NCBI RefSeq assembly: GCF_001708965.1
Contig: NZ_LVJW01000003.1
Location: forward strand, 310,001 to 374,000
Origin: Candidatus Thiodiazotropha endoloripes
Lineage (GTDB): Bacteria > Pseudomonadota > Gammaproteobacteria > Chromatiales > Chromatiaceae
Length of the DNA: 64,000 nucleotides
Reading direction: 5' to 3'
The position numbers and the translations under genes were made by a program. Below, piece by piece: positions 15,601-24,081 of this stretch. The notes below the pieces were generated by a model. It made no database searches. It was not told the origin of the DNA and saw nothing but the letters and a program-made list of their open reading frames with translations. Every line of letters begins with the position of its first letter. Position 1 is the first letter of the stretch.

Positions 15601-18432
15601 TCAAGCGGTGGTCAGTTTCTGTTTGTTCTGCAACAGATGCTTCATCTCTACCGCGGGTATGGGTTTACTGAATAGGTATCCCTGGGCCATTTCACAGCCC
15701 TGTTGTTTTAAATAGTTAAGTTGTTCTTCTGTCTCGACCCCTTCTGCCACAACGGTGATTCCCAGTCCATGTGCCATTGCGATGGTGGCATTTACGAGCT
15801 CCCTGTCTGCTGGATCGATGGTGATGTCATTAATAAAACTTCTATCGATCTTCAGGTTACCGAATGGGTATCTGCGCAGATAGCTCAGGGAAGAGTAGCC
15901 GGTACCGAAATCATCCATGGTAATGGTTACACCCAGATTGTTTAGCTCAGATAGAGCGTCATCGATATAGGTGTGGCCACTCAGCAAAACACCTTCTGTG
16001 ATCTCCAGCACAACTGAACTGCTGGGTATACTGCATTGAGCTAAGGCCGCTTTAATCTGTTTTATGAGGTTGGGATCCCTGAACTGACGTGGCGAGATAT
16101 TGATGGCAACTCTAAAAGGTTTACTGAATTGATTCTGCCACTGTGCTGTCGTACACAGAGCCTGTTCAATCACGAATTGGCCTAACGGTATGATCTGACC
16201 GGTCTGTTCAGTGATTGGAATGAACTCATCGGGTCTGACTTCACCCAGTATCGGATTATGCCATCGCAGCAGGGATTCTGTGCCGATGATTTCACGTTTG
16301 GCAATATCGAGTATTGGTTGATAATAGAGTTGAAACTCATTTCTCTCGAGTGCGCCATGAAGCTGCTCTTCAACCTGCAACCGTCTTGAAATTCCTTTAT
16401 TCATCTCGTGAGTGAAGAAGTTAAATGTGTTTCGTCCCTGTTCTTTTGATTGATACATGGCGGTATCAGCGTTACGTAGAAGTTCTGCCGGATTGTCCCC
16501 ATCGCTGGGATAGATCGAGATGCCTATGCTGGCGGTGAGTATCAGTTCCCGTCCATCCAGAACAAAAGGCGGCTTAAAGCAATTGAGTATTTTTTCTGCA
16601 ATGGGCAGTACCTCCTTTTCAGTATGCAGGCTGCCCAGCAGTATGATGAATTCATCCCCGCCCAGCCGGGAGACCGTGTCATCAATGCGCACCGATTCTT
16701 TCAGTCGTTTGGCAGCCTGAATCAGTAATTTGTCGCCTGCTTCGTGGCTCATGGAATCATTGACCTTCTTGAAGTCATCCAGGTCGAGAAAAAGCACAGC
16801 AGCCATATGCTGATTTCTCTGAGCCTCCTTGATGATCTGCGAGAGTCGATCAAGTGTAAGAAAACGGTTCGGCAGGTTTGTCAGACTGTCATAATTGGCT
16901 TGATGAAGGATCTTTTTCTCCTGCTGTTTCTGCAGGCTGATATCCTCTTTGACGGCCAGGTAGTGAGTGGTTGAACCTGTTTCATCCACCACCGGTGCTA
17001 TGTATGCCCGTTCCCAGAAAAGGTCGCCGTTCTTTTTTCGGTTCTGCAGTTCACCGCGCCAGGATTGCCCTGATAAGATTGCCTGCCAGAGTTCTTTGAA
17101 GTGCTCTTCCGGGGTGTTATCCGATTTAAGGATCCGGGGGTTTTTACCCAACACCTCGTTGGCCTTATATCCGGAGGTGATTTCGAAAGCCCTATTGACA
17201 TATTCGATGTCACCGTTGGTATCTGTCATGACCACTGAAACGGGACTCTGCTCTATCGCTTGCAGCAGGGTTCGAATGCGTTTTTCCGCCTGTTTTCGCT
17301 CACTGATATCGCGGAAATTAACAACTGCACCCACTATTTTACCCTTGCGATAGATCGGGTTGCTGGAGTATTCCACCGGGAACGAGGTGCCATCTTTACG
17401 CCAGAACAGCTCATTATCAACGGTGTGCACCGTGCCACCTTCCAATACTTCAAGCATGCAGCATTCAGAAGCCGGGTAGTGTGACCCATCGCTACGCGTG
17501 TGGTGGATCAATTGATGGTTGCTACGGTTGATCAGCTCTTCCGGGCTATAGCCGAGCATGCGTGAAGCAGAGGGGTTGACGAAGGTGGTGGTTCCCTGTT
17601 CATCCACCCCGAAAATGCCCTCTACAGTGGTATCAAGCAGCAGCTGTAACTGATCTTCAGCCTGTTTGCGGTTTTCAATGACCTTTCCGACTCTGGTGAG
17701 TGTGACTAGCAGCAGATAGGCGGAGAGACCCAGTGCGATGACCACCACCGGTAGGCGAAAACTGTCATACAGGTTCTCACTCTCTTTATATTCGATGGAG
17801 AGTTGTGAGGTTTTCTCCTGGCTGTCATAGAGTACTCGGGCTGCATTTTCTTGAGTTCTTTGCAGTACGGTATTTATGGTCTTTATCAAATTGTGGATGC
17901 GGACCTGTAGATCTGCGGGCTCGTTGGGGAAAAGCTCGATTCTTGACTTTATCAATTGGTAAAGAAGTTGTGCTTGTTCATCCAGATTGTGAATCGCTGG
18001 CCCCAATTCGAGTACTTCAAGCACATACCCCTCTGATTCAGGCAGGTAGTAATTGGCAACCAGATTCATGGAGTTCTGACCGGGAATGTTGGTTGCGATC
18101 TGGTCTTTGAAAACACCGCCATTGTGCAATATTGCCAGTCCTTCCTTGATAATCAGCAGGTTGTCATCAAAGCGCTTTTTTACGATTTCGAGCTCAAGAC
18201 GATTGTCCAGAGTGCTGAGCTTGAAAACTGAGGCCTTGGCGGAAAACAGTCGTTGATAGATCGACAGTCCGATCTCCTGCCGTGCTTTCTGGTTGTCCAG
18301 CTGGCTTCCGATTTGGTTGGCTTTACTTCGAAAGCCGCTATGAATGGCAACTAATACAACGACAATGGCCAGTATGGAAAGAGCCAGGCCAATGATCTGT
18401 CTTTGTATTGGGTGTTCGGTGAGTTGTGACAT
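15601..18432 (-). CDS. Membrane PAS-PAS-GGDEF-EAL cyclic-di-GMP enzyme
   Basis: A 943-residue inner-membrane signalling protein. Segments at about residues 12-32 and 227-247 enclose a periplasmic alpha-helical sensor region. Two PAS domains follow (about 260-385 and 390-510, each ending in a PAC-like VNFRDISERKQAE or AVKEDISLQ). A GGDEF diguanylate cyclase domain has an intact motif at 591-595. The EAL phosphodiesterase domain has ESLLRW (E719; Ser replaces Ala of the EAL triplet), DDFGTGYSSLSYL and VVAEGVET, so its metal ligands appear present. Its start lies only 6 bases after the stop of the upstream binding-protein gene, which suggests that protein supplies the signal. Which activity dominates cannot be read from sequence. 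Confidence 0.92.
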   Translation of the reverse strand: MSQLTEHPIQRQIIGLALSILAIVVVLVAIHSGFRSKANQIGSQLDNQKARQEIGLSIYQRLFSAKASVFKLSTLDNRLELEIVKKRFDDNLLIIKEGLAILHNGGVFKDQIATNIPGQNSMNLVANYYLPESEGYVLEVLELGPAIHNLDEQAQLLYQLIKSRIELFPNEPADLQVRIHNLIKTINTVLQRTQENAARVLYDSQEKTSQLSIEYKESENLYDSFRLPVVVIALGLSAYLLLVTLTRVGKVIENRKQAEDQLQLLLDTTVEGIFGVDEQGTTTFVNPSASRMLGYSPEELINRSNHQLIHHTRSDGSHYPASECCMLEVLEGGTVHTVDNELFWRKDGTSFPVEYSSNPIYRKGKIVGAVVNFRDISERKQAEKRIRTLLQAIEQSPVSVVMTDTNGDIEYVNRAFEITSGYKANEVLGKNPRILKSDNTPEEHFKELWQAILSGQSWRGELQNRKKNGDLFWERAYIAPVVDETGSTTHYLAVKEDISLQKQQEKKILHQANYDSLTNLPNRFLTLDRLSQIIKEAQRNQHMAAVLFLDLDDFKKVNDSMSHEAGDKLLIQAAKRLKESVRIDDTVSRLGGDEFIILLGSLHTEKEVLPIAEKILNCFKPPFVLDGRELILTASIGISIYPSDGDNPAELLRNADTAMYQSKEQGRNTFNFFTHEMNKGISRRLQVEEQLHGALERNEFQLYYQPILDIAKREIIGTESLLRWHNPILGEVRPDEFIPITEQTGQIIPLGQFVIEQALCTTAQWQNQFSKPFRVAINISPRQFRDPNLIKQIKAALAQCSIPSSSVVLEITEGVLLSGHTYIDDALSELNNLGVTITMDDFGTGYSSLSYLRRYPFGNLKIDRSFINDITIDPADRELVNATIAMAHGLGITVVAEGVETEEQLNYLKQQGCEMAQGYLFSKPIPAVEMKHLLQNKQKLTTA

Positions 18433-18438
18433 ACTTCT

Positions 18439-19245
18439 TCAGATATTCTGGTCTACTGTATAGAGTCCGTAACGCTCGAAAATGCTTCGGCCTTTGTCTG
18501 AGGACGCATAGTCCATGAACTTTTTTGCAAGTTCTGGGTATTTTGAGGTTTTCAGCAGACCCAATACCAGCTTCTTTTTCGACGCATATTCATTATTGAT
18601 GGGGAGTGCATCAATCTGCTCTGAATTTTCCGGCCATGTGGAAGTTGCATACCAGTTGATCACCAGATCGGCTTCACCCTTCTTCAGTACTTCAACCAGA
18701 CGCTTGGAGTCAGTTGTCAATTCTTTTGCATTTTGCATTGCTTGATTGAAAATTCCTGCAGCCGTGAGTATTTTTTTGGTCTCTTTGCCGATGCTTCCGG
18801 TATCCGGATTGCCGATCACAATGTACAAATCCGGATTCAGCAGGGTTGTCACCCCGGGGGGTATGTTCTTAGGGTTCCCTTGACGGACCATGATTGCCGC
18901 CTTGTTGTAGCCGATATGGGTCGACTCCTCGATCAAATCATCCTTCATGGCTTGCGAGATGTAGGATTCAGAGCCAGGGAGATAGAGGTCACCCAGGCGG
19001 TTGAACTTGATTGACCTGAGCAGATTACCAGAGCCACCCTTTATGATGGAAATCTTAATATTCTCCTGCTTTTCCACGATCGTTGCGATTTCCGACATCG
19101 GCTGGATCATGGTGATGCCGCAATAGACGAGCAGCTCTTTTCTGGGGAGGGATTGCTCGGGTGTGAGGCCAGGTTGATTGATGAAATAGACCGAGAGGAT
19201 CGAAATCACAATCAAGCTGAGGACGACAATGGTGCTTTTTCTCAT
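18439..19245 (-). CDS. Periplasmic substrate-binding protein (ModA/SBP_bac_11-like), partner of a GGDEF-EAL protein
   Basis: A 268-residue protein with one N-terminal hydrophobic segment (IVVLSLIVISILSVYFI), either a signal peptide or an anchor. The body resembles the molybdate/sulfate-type binding fold: LLVYCGITMIQPMSEIA near the start, GGSGNLLRSI, then GDLYLPGSESYI and PDTGSIGKETKKIL. There are no transporter permease or ATPase genes beside it. Instead it is followed after 6 bases by a membrane PAS-GGDEF-EAL gene. It is therefore likely a sensory binding protein that reports an oxyanion or other ligand to the c-di-GMP enzyme. The ligand is unknown. Confidence 0.75.
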   Translation of the reverse strand: MRKSTIVVLSLIVISILSVYFINQPGLTPEQSLPRKELLVYCGITMIQPMSEIATIVEKQENIKISIIKGGSGNLLRSIKFNRLGDLYLPGSESYISQAMKDDLIEESTHIGYNKAAIMVRQGNPKNIPPGVTTLLNPDLYIVIGNPDTGSIGKETKKILTAAGIFNQAMQNAKELTTDSKRLVEVLKKGEADLVINWYATSTWPENSEQIDALPINNEYASKKKLVLGLLKTSKYPELAKKFMDYASSDKGRSIFERYGLYTVDQNI

Positions 19246-19375
19246 CAGGCAGTAAATCCAATATTTGAGGTTTACTTCTTCCCTGGGTTGAAAAACTCTA
19301 TAGTCCTTGGCGACTGGCTATATTTCAACCTGCATGGTTGCTGTTTGCAACTCTCTATTCATGGCTGCTAACGAC

Positions 19376-19399
19376 GGCCCTGAAGGTGACAGGCCCTAG
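19376..19399. repeat. Partial copy of the dispersed repeat
   Basis: GGCCCTGAAGGTGACAGGCCCTAG contains the AGGCCCT right arm and a degenerate core. It lies about 130 bases upstream of a leftward gene start and directly touches the MITE-like element. Confidence 0.35.
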
Positions 19400-19566
19400 T
19401 TAAGAAACCTCTGAACAAGTCATGAACCGACATCTTGTCGCCAAAATGCACCGCTTCAGCGTTGCAGGTTTTCGCAATAGCGGGCTATTACGTGCGATCT
19501 GCGCCTTGAATCGGCACATTTTGATCGACAATCTGTTCGGTTCAGACTTATTCAGAGGTTCCTTAA
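19400..19566. mobile_element. MITE-like palindromic element, 167 bp
   Basis: The ends are inverted repeats of 21 bases matching at 19 positions: TTAAGAAACCTCTGAACAAG on the left and, complemented, TTAAGGAACCTCTGAATAAG on the right. The similarity continues inward (GAACCGA, TTGTCG, CAAAATG on both arms). It meets at the central palindrome AATAGCGGGCTATT, so nearly the whole element can fold on itself. TTAA at both edges may be the target duplication. No transposase is encoded, so it would need a full-length relative elsewhere. GGAACCTCTGAA-type ends occur in several insertion sequences, but I cannot name the family. Confidence 0.7.
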
Positions 19567-19837
19567 GTATAGAAATTGGTGGTCGAAATAGAAGTCTTAA
19601 ATAACCATTGATTATAACGGAATTCAAGATCGCGCTATGTGCGTAAATTATTGGCTGGATTGCCCTGATATTGAGCATTCAATAGCGGTGTGAATTAAAT
19701 TCACGTAATATTTGATGGATAACAATATGTAAGGTGGTACTATTTGCTGGATGATGCCGCTGAATGTCAGGAGATCTGACCTGGAACGGATCCTCTCACC
19801 ACAGTTTTCAACCTGATTTAGTAAAAGACTTAAATTC

Positions 19838-20317
19838 ATGTCAGCAGAAGACGAGCATGATGAGCTTTTCATGCAGCATGCCCTGATGTTAGCGGCGCGG
19901 GCTGAGCAGCTGGGTGAGGTGCCGGTTGGAGCTGTTGTGGTCAGACAAGGCAGAGTGATTGGTGAGGGTTGGAATCAGCCCATCGGTGGTCATGATCCTA
20001 CCGCCCATGCCGAGATCGTGGCGTTGAGGGATGCTGCGAAAAAGGAGCGGAACTACCGCCTTCCGGACAGCACATTGTATGTCACCCTTGAACCCTGTCC
20101 AATGTGTGCCGGTGCAATTGTGCATGCCAGGGTCAAGCGGGTGGTCTATGGGGCGGCGGACCCGAAAGGCGGCGCAGCCGGCAGTGTCTTCGACCTGTTA
20201 CCCACGGATGGTCGTTTCAATCACCGTGTCGATGTGGAAGGTGGTTTGATGAGGGAGCAGAGTGCCAAGCTGTTGCAGGACTTTTTCAGGCGTAAACGCA
20301 TTAAATCAAAAGCATGA
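19838..20317 (+). CDS. tadA: tRNA-specific adenosine deaminase
   Basis: A 159-residue zinc deaminase that converts the wobble adenosine of tRNA-Arg(ACG) to inosine. The zinc and proton-transfer residues are visible as HAE (H57, E59) and PCPMCAG (C87, C90). The length is normal for bacterial TadA. The final ATGA overlaps the start of the phospholipase gene, so the two are co-translated. Confidence 0.95.
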   Translation: MSAEDEHDELFMQHALMLAARAEQLGEVPVGAVVVRQGRVIGEGWNQPIGGHDPTAHAEIVALRDAAKKERNYRLPDSTLYVTLEPCPMCAGAIVHARVKRVVYGAADPKGGAAGSVFDLLPTDGRFNHRVDVEGGLMREQSAKLLQDFFRRKRIKSKA

Positions 20318-21363
20318 AATTGATAGAACACTCTTTTGCCTCAGTCAGGCCTTTACAACTTATCTATCTGTTGATCTCAGTCTCTTTCACCGTCCCATTG
20401 TCTGCAGAGCCTCTGACAGACTATCAGCGCTGTCTGTTAGGGCAATTGGATCGTGCGGCAGCGACTCAAACGGTTGCGGAGATCAAGGCTCAATGCGATA
20501 TGGAATTGGCTGAGCAACCGGCGGCAAAGGGGGGGGTGGATGAGGTGGCTGAGAGTGAGCAGCCGGAGATCGGTTCAATGATCGCCAATCGACGCGATGC
20601 TGAAAAGGCAACCCGCCAGAATCCATTTGTAATCTCCCCGCACAAACAGAATTATGTGCTGTTTGCATCCTACAATGCTGAGCCGAATTTTCAGGTATAC
20701 AACATTCCTGAGTCCGATTTTGATCGCTGGGAGATGAAATTCCAGCTCAGTTATAAAATGCCGGTGGTCGAAGGGTTGTTTGGCAGTGATGTGGATCTCT
20801 ATGCCGCCTATACCAATCTTTCCTTCTGGCAGGCCTACAACCGGGATATCTCATCTCCCTTCCGGGAGACCAATCATGAACCCGAACTGTTTCTGGTTGT
20901 ACCGGATATGTGGCCGGAAGCGTGGCAGCTGGATGGATGGCGCAATGCGCTGATGCAGTTTGGTGTGGTACATCAATCGAATGGACAAGGTGGTTTTCTA
21001 TCCCGCAGCTGGAATCGCCTCTATGCAGACTTGAAGTTTGAAAAACGGAATTTCCTGTTGGGATTCAAGTCCTGGTATCGAATTCCGGAAGATAACGACG
21101 ATAACCCCCATATTGATGATTATCTCGGTCGCTATGAGATCCATGGCTTATACAAAAAGCGCCAGCAGACTTTCAGCCTGATGCTGAGAAACCTGTTTGA
21201 CGGTGAGAGCAGGGATACCATAAAACTCGACTGGAGTTTTCCGCTTTACGGCCGTTGGCGGGGTTACTTACAATATTTCAACGGTTATGGTGAGAGCCTG
21301 ATCGATTTTGATGCCAAAAGTCATCGTTTGGGCTTCGGCCTGCAGTTGACCGACTGGTTATGA
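20314..21363 (+). CDS. pldA: Outer-membrane phospholipase A
   Basis: A 349-residue outer-membrane beta-barrel enzyme that hydrolyses mislocalised phospholipids in the outer leaflet. It has a signal peptide (cut after about residue 32, PLSA). A family-type N-terminal extension follows, then the barrel with the catalytic signature HQSNGQGG (H220, S222) and SRSWNRLYA. The C-terminus HRLGFGLQLTDWL has the alternating pattern of a final barrel strand. It starts inside the stop of tadA (ATGA overlap), and an inositol-phosphatase-type gene follows after 49 bases. Confidence 0.93.
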   Translation: MKLIEHSFASVRPLQLIYLLISVSFTVPLSAEPLTDYQRCLLGQLDRAAATQTVAEIKAQCDMELAEQPAAKGGVDEVAESEQPEIGSMIANRRDAEKATRQNPFVISPHKQNYVLFASYNAEPNFQVYNIPESDFDRWEMKFQLSYKMPVVEGLFGSDVDLYAAYTNLSFWQAYNRDISSPFRETNHEPELFLVVPDMWPEAWQLDGWRNALMQFGVVHQSNGQGGFLSRSWNRLYADLKFEKRNFLLGFKSWYRIPEDNDDNPHIDDYLGRYEIHGLYKKRQQTFSLMLRNLFDGESRDTIKLDWSFPLYGRWRGYLQYFNGYGESLIDFDAKSHRLGFGLQLTDWL

Positions 21364-21412
21364 TTGGCTTTGCGTAGCCGCTCAACAACAATCCAAAACA
21401 GAGCCGACTCTG

Positions 21413-22210
21413 ATGCAACATCCTCAACTTCAACAACTGACCGAAATGGTAAAACAGGCTGCTGTCAATGAGGTCAGGTCGAGATTTCAGCAAACCGATT
21501 CTAGAAAGAAGCTCGACGGCACTCTCATCACCGCGGCTGATCTGGGCTGTCAGCAGTGGTTGACTGATGCACTGAAGCAGGCGTGGCCGGACATCCCGCT
21601 GCTGGGTGAAGAGATGACGCCGGCACAACATGATCAGCTATTGGATAATAGCGACTCCGGTCTATGGGTGCTTGATCCCCTGGATGGCACAGCCAACTTT
21701 GCCGCTGGATTTCCTCACTTCAGTGTCTCCCTCGCGCTGGTGCAATCCGGGCAGGTCGTCCAGGGAGTTGTCTATGACCCCATGCGGGATGAGTGTTTTA
21801 GTGCAGAGCAGGGTGAAGGGGCCTGGCTGAACGGGGCAAGGTTAGAGTTGAGTCCGTCTGAAACCGTGCTTGAGGAGTGTATCGCGGTGGTCGATTTCAA
21901 GCGGCTCTCTCCAACTCTGGCCACAGCCCTGGCGGTTGAGCCCCCTTTCCGTTCACAGCGAAGTCTCGGCTCCGTGGCACTGGATTGGTGTTGGATGGCC
22001 GCAGCTCGTGGCCAAATCTATCACCATGGTGGGCAGTCTCTCTGGGATTATGCAGCGGGGCGTTTGATATTCGCTGAAGCGGGTGGCACTTTTTCCGCCC
22101 CTGAAGTCAAGGTCAGTCTGGGGAAACAACCGGCGGTCGCCGCGGTTTCCAAGCAGTTGCACCATCTCTGGCGGACGTGGCTCGAGCGGATGGACAGAAG
22201 CGATGATTAA
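21413..22210 (+). CDS. Inositol monophosphatase family protein
   Basis: A 265-residue Mg2+-dependent phosphatase. The metal-binding motifs are all present: LLGEEM (Glu), DPLDGTANF and, near the C-terminus, SLWDYAAG. Family members include SuhB and CysQ (3'-phosphoadenosine phosphatase). The sequence alone does not separate an inositol phosphatase from a CysQ-like nucleotidase. Given the sulfur-oxidiser context CysQ deserves consideration, but this is inference. It is the last gene of the tadA-pldA group and converges with mltF. Confidence 0.88.
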   Translation: MQHPQLQQLTEMVKQAAVNEVRSRFQQTDSRKKLDGTLITAADLGCQQWLTDALKQAWPDIPLLGEEMTPAQHDQLLDNSDSGLWVLDPLDGTANFAAGFPHFSVSLALVQSGQVVQGVVYDPMRDECFSAEQGEGAWLNGARLELSPSETVLEECIAVVDFKRLSPTLATALAVEPPFRSQRSLGSVALDWCWMAAARGQIYHHGGQSLWDYAAGRLIFAEAGGTFSAPEVKVSLGKQPAVAAVSKQLHHLWRTWLERMDRSDD

Positions 22211-22237
22211 GTTGCAGAGAGTGGAAGCAATTGAGAA

Positions 22238-23671
22238 CTACAGGGCATCCGGTGTTATGGAAAGGACATGACTGGCATCATTCTCCGACTCAGCTTTCTC
22301 GGTTGCCTCGATCTTGCGTAATTGCCATTTCAGCAACTCATAATAGGCCCTGATGTTGTCAACGTAATTGACCGGCTCCTTACCCCGGGCATAGCCTCTT
22401 TTCAGGTTCTTGTACCATTTCTTGAGGCTCAGCTTGGGGAGGTGTTTTTTTACTTCCACCCATTTGTCAGGGTCACCACCAAGCTGTTCTGTGAGTATCC
22501 GGGCATCTTCCAGGTGGCCAAATCCCACGTTGTAGCCAGCCAGTGTCAGCCATAACCGGTCCGGCTCCTGAATCCGCTCTGGCAATCGGCGCTTGATGAA
22601 CTGCAGATATTTCGCTCCGCCGGTAATACTCTGTTGTGGATCGAGGCGACTCTCTATTTTCATATGCTTGGCGGTTGCCAGAGTCAGCATCATAATACCC
22701 CGAACACCGGTGGGAGATTTTGCCTTCGGATTCCAATGGGATTCCTGGTACCCGATAGCCGCCAGCAGACGCCAGTCCATTCCGATCATTTCTGCCGCTT
22801 CTTCAAAAAAGGCACGGTATTTGGGTAGGCGGTTTTTCAGGTGGCGCAGGAAGGTACGTAGTTCGACAAAATTGAGCCGCCCGATATGACCATAGTGGCG
22901 TTCAATGAGTTGCGGAAGGGTGCCATCTTCCCGGATGCGGTTGAAAAAGATCTCCATCGCCTGGTAGAGGCTGGCATCTTCCGCATGAGCCATGGCCCAT
23001 GCCAGGGGTTGAGGTTCAGTGAGGTTGAAACCTACTTTGATATGCGGCATGAAACGTCGGGTAACGGCAAACTCATTGGAGTCGGCAATGGTGAAATCGA
23101 TTGCTTTATCCTCCACCATCTGCATCAGTTCGGCGCTCTCCAGATTGTCATGGCTGGTCCATCTCAAGACCGGGTAATCCTTTTGCAATCGCAACAGCTC
23201 TTCCTCATGACTGCTGCCGGCCAGTATATGCAGATCCTTGTCCAGCAGGTCTTCGATCTTGCGCGGGCGGTGGGTTCCACCCCGATAGATGACCTGTTGG
23301 GTTATCTCCTGATAGGCGGGGCCGAAACGGATAATCGATTGCCGCTCCGGGGTGACGGTCAATCCAGCAGCGGCCAGATGGGCATCCCCATTGATGACCG
23401 TGGGCAACAGATCGTCAAAACCTTCAGGGATGATGAAATGGGGTTTGACGCCCAGCTCCTTGGCAAACAGCTGCACCAGATCGTACTCGAGTCCGGTCAG
23501 GCCTTCAGATCCTTCATACAGGGTTGTACCGCTGTTACGTGTGGCCACCCGCAACTCACCGGATGCTTTAATTCGCTCAACCAGCGGTGGCGGGATGCTG
23601 CAGCTGCCGATCAGCAGCGAGATGGCCATCAGCAGACAGGTGGTGAGTTTGGTCGTTGAGGGAAGCTGCAT
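22238..23671 (-). CDS. mltF: Membrane-bound lytic murein transglycosylase F
   Basis: A 477-residue outer-membrane lipoprotein that cleaves peptidoglycan glycan strands to 1,6-anhydro products. The lipobox is LLIGSC (Cys24). Residues 35-265 form a periplasmic binding-protein type 3 domain (GELRVATRNSGTTLYEG), the regulatory half of MltF. Residues about 285-440 form the SLT catalytic domain with AAIGYQESHWNPKAKSPTG, in which the Glu of YQES is catalytic, and GVRGIMMLT. The architecture and length match MltF of gammaproteobacteria. It stands alone and converges with the phosphatase gene. Confidence 0.95.
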   Translation of the reverse strand: MQLPSTTKLTTCLLMAISLLIGSCSIPPPLVERIKASGELRVATRNSGTTLYEGSEGLTGLEYDLVQLFAKELGVKPHFIIPEGFDDLLPTVINGDAHLAAAGLTVTPERQSIIRFGPAYQEITQQVIYRGGTHRPRKIEDLLDKDLHILAGSSHEEELLRLQKDYPVLRWTSHDNLESAELMQMVEDKAIDFTIADSNEFAVTRRFMPHIKVGFNLTEPQPLAWAMAHAEDASLYQAMEIFFNRIREDGTLPQLIERHYGHIGRLNFVELRTFLRHLKNRLPKYRAFFEEAAEMIGMDWRLLAAIGYQESHWNPKAKSPTGVRGIMMLTLATAKHMKIESRLDPQQSITGGAKYLQFIKRRLPERIQEPDRLWLTLAGYNVGFGHLEDARILTEQLGGDPDKWVEVKKHLPKLSLKKWYKNLKRGYARGKEPVNYVDNIRAYYELLKWQLRKIEATEKAESENDASHVLSITPDAL

Positions 23672-23950
23672 CTATGTCAGGATCTATCGATTACTTTTAG
23701 TTATGACCATAAGAATGGCTGCAGGATCCATTGGCGCACTTGTTATCTTTGATATTGGTTCCGGCATACTCTCTAGATGCTTAGTTTAGTAGGTATTGTA
23801 TAAAATATAATCTATTGGCTATTGACCGGATACCATTGGTAATCCAATTCTTGGGTCTTGGCATTGATTTTAGGCAATTGACTGGATTTATAGGTAGAAT
23901 TTACCGGATTGAGCTGCTGATATAGTACAAAAAAGGAATTTCATCTGTTC

Positions 23951-24040
23951 GGAGAGGTGCCGGAGCGGCCGAACGGGCCTGACTCGAAATCAGGTGATCC
24001 CTCACGGGGTCCGAGGGTTCAAATCCCTCCCTCTCCGCCA
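23951..24040 (+). tRNA. tRNA-Ser(CGA)
   Basis: A 90-base class II tRNA including an encoded CCA end. The acceptor stem pairs GGAGAGG with CCTCTCC. The anticodon arm CCTGA-CTCGAAA-TCAGG places CGA at 23985-23987, reading UCG codons. A long variable arm (GATCCCTCACGGGGTC) and the T-loop GGTTCAAATCC are present. It is isolated, with the Kef gene converging from the right. Confidence 0.97.
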
Positions 24041-24081
24041 AACAGGGTGGCGTTGGCAAGTCAGAATGGTTCAAGCGGTGA

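Larger units (their letters stand above)
19246..19837. other. Intergenic region with repeat remnant and MITE-like element
   Basis: About 590 bases between the leftward binding-protein gene and rightward tadA. It contains a partial dispersed repeat at 19376-19399, the palindromic element at 19400-19566, and an AT-rich stretch to 19780 that should hold the tadA promoter. No protein-coding gene is recognised. Confidence 0.6.

Noticed and set aside
22886-23659. 257-codon rightward open frame opposite mltF
   Set aside because: The opposite strand encodes a complete MltF with lipobox, binding domain and SLT motif, so this frame is its antisense shadow.
23951-24040. tRNA-Ser as a possible integration site
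   Set aside because: No integrase, direct repeat of the tRNA end or foreign gene block follows; the next gene is an ordinary Kef antiporter.
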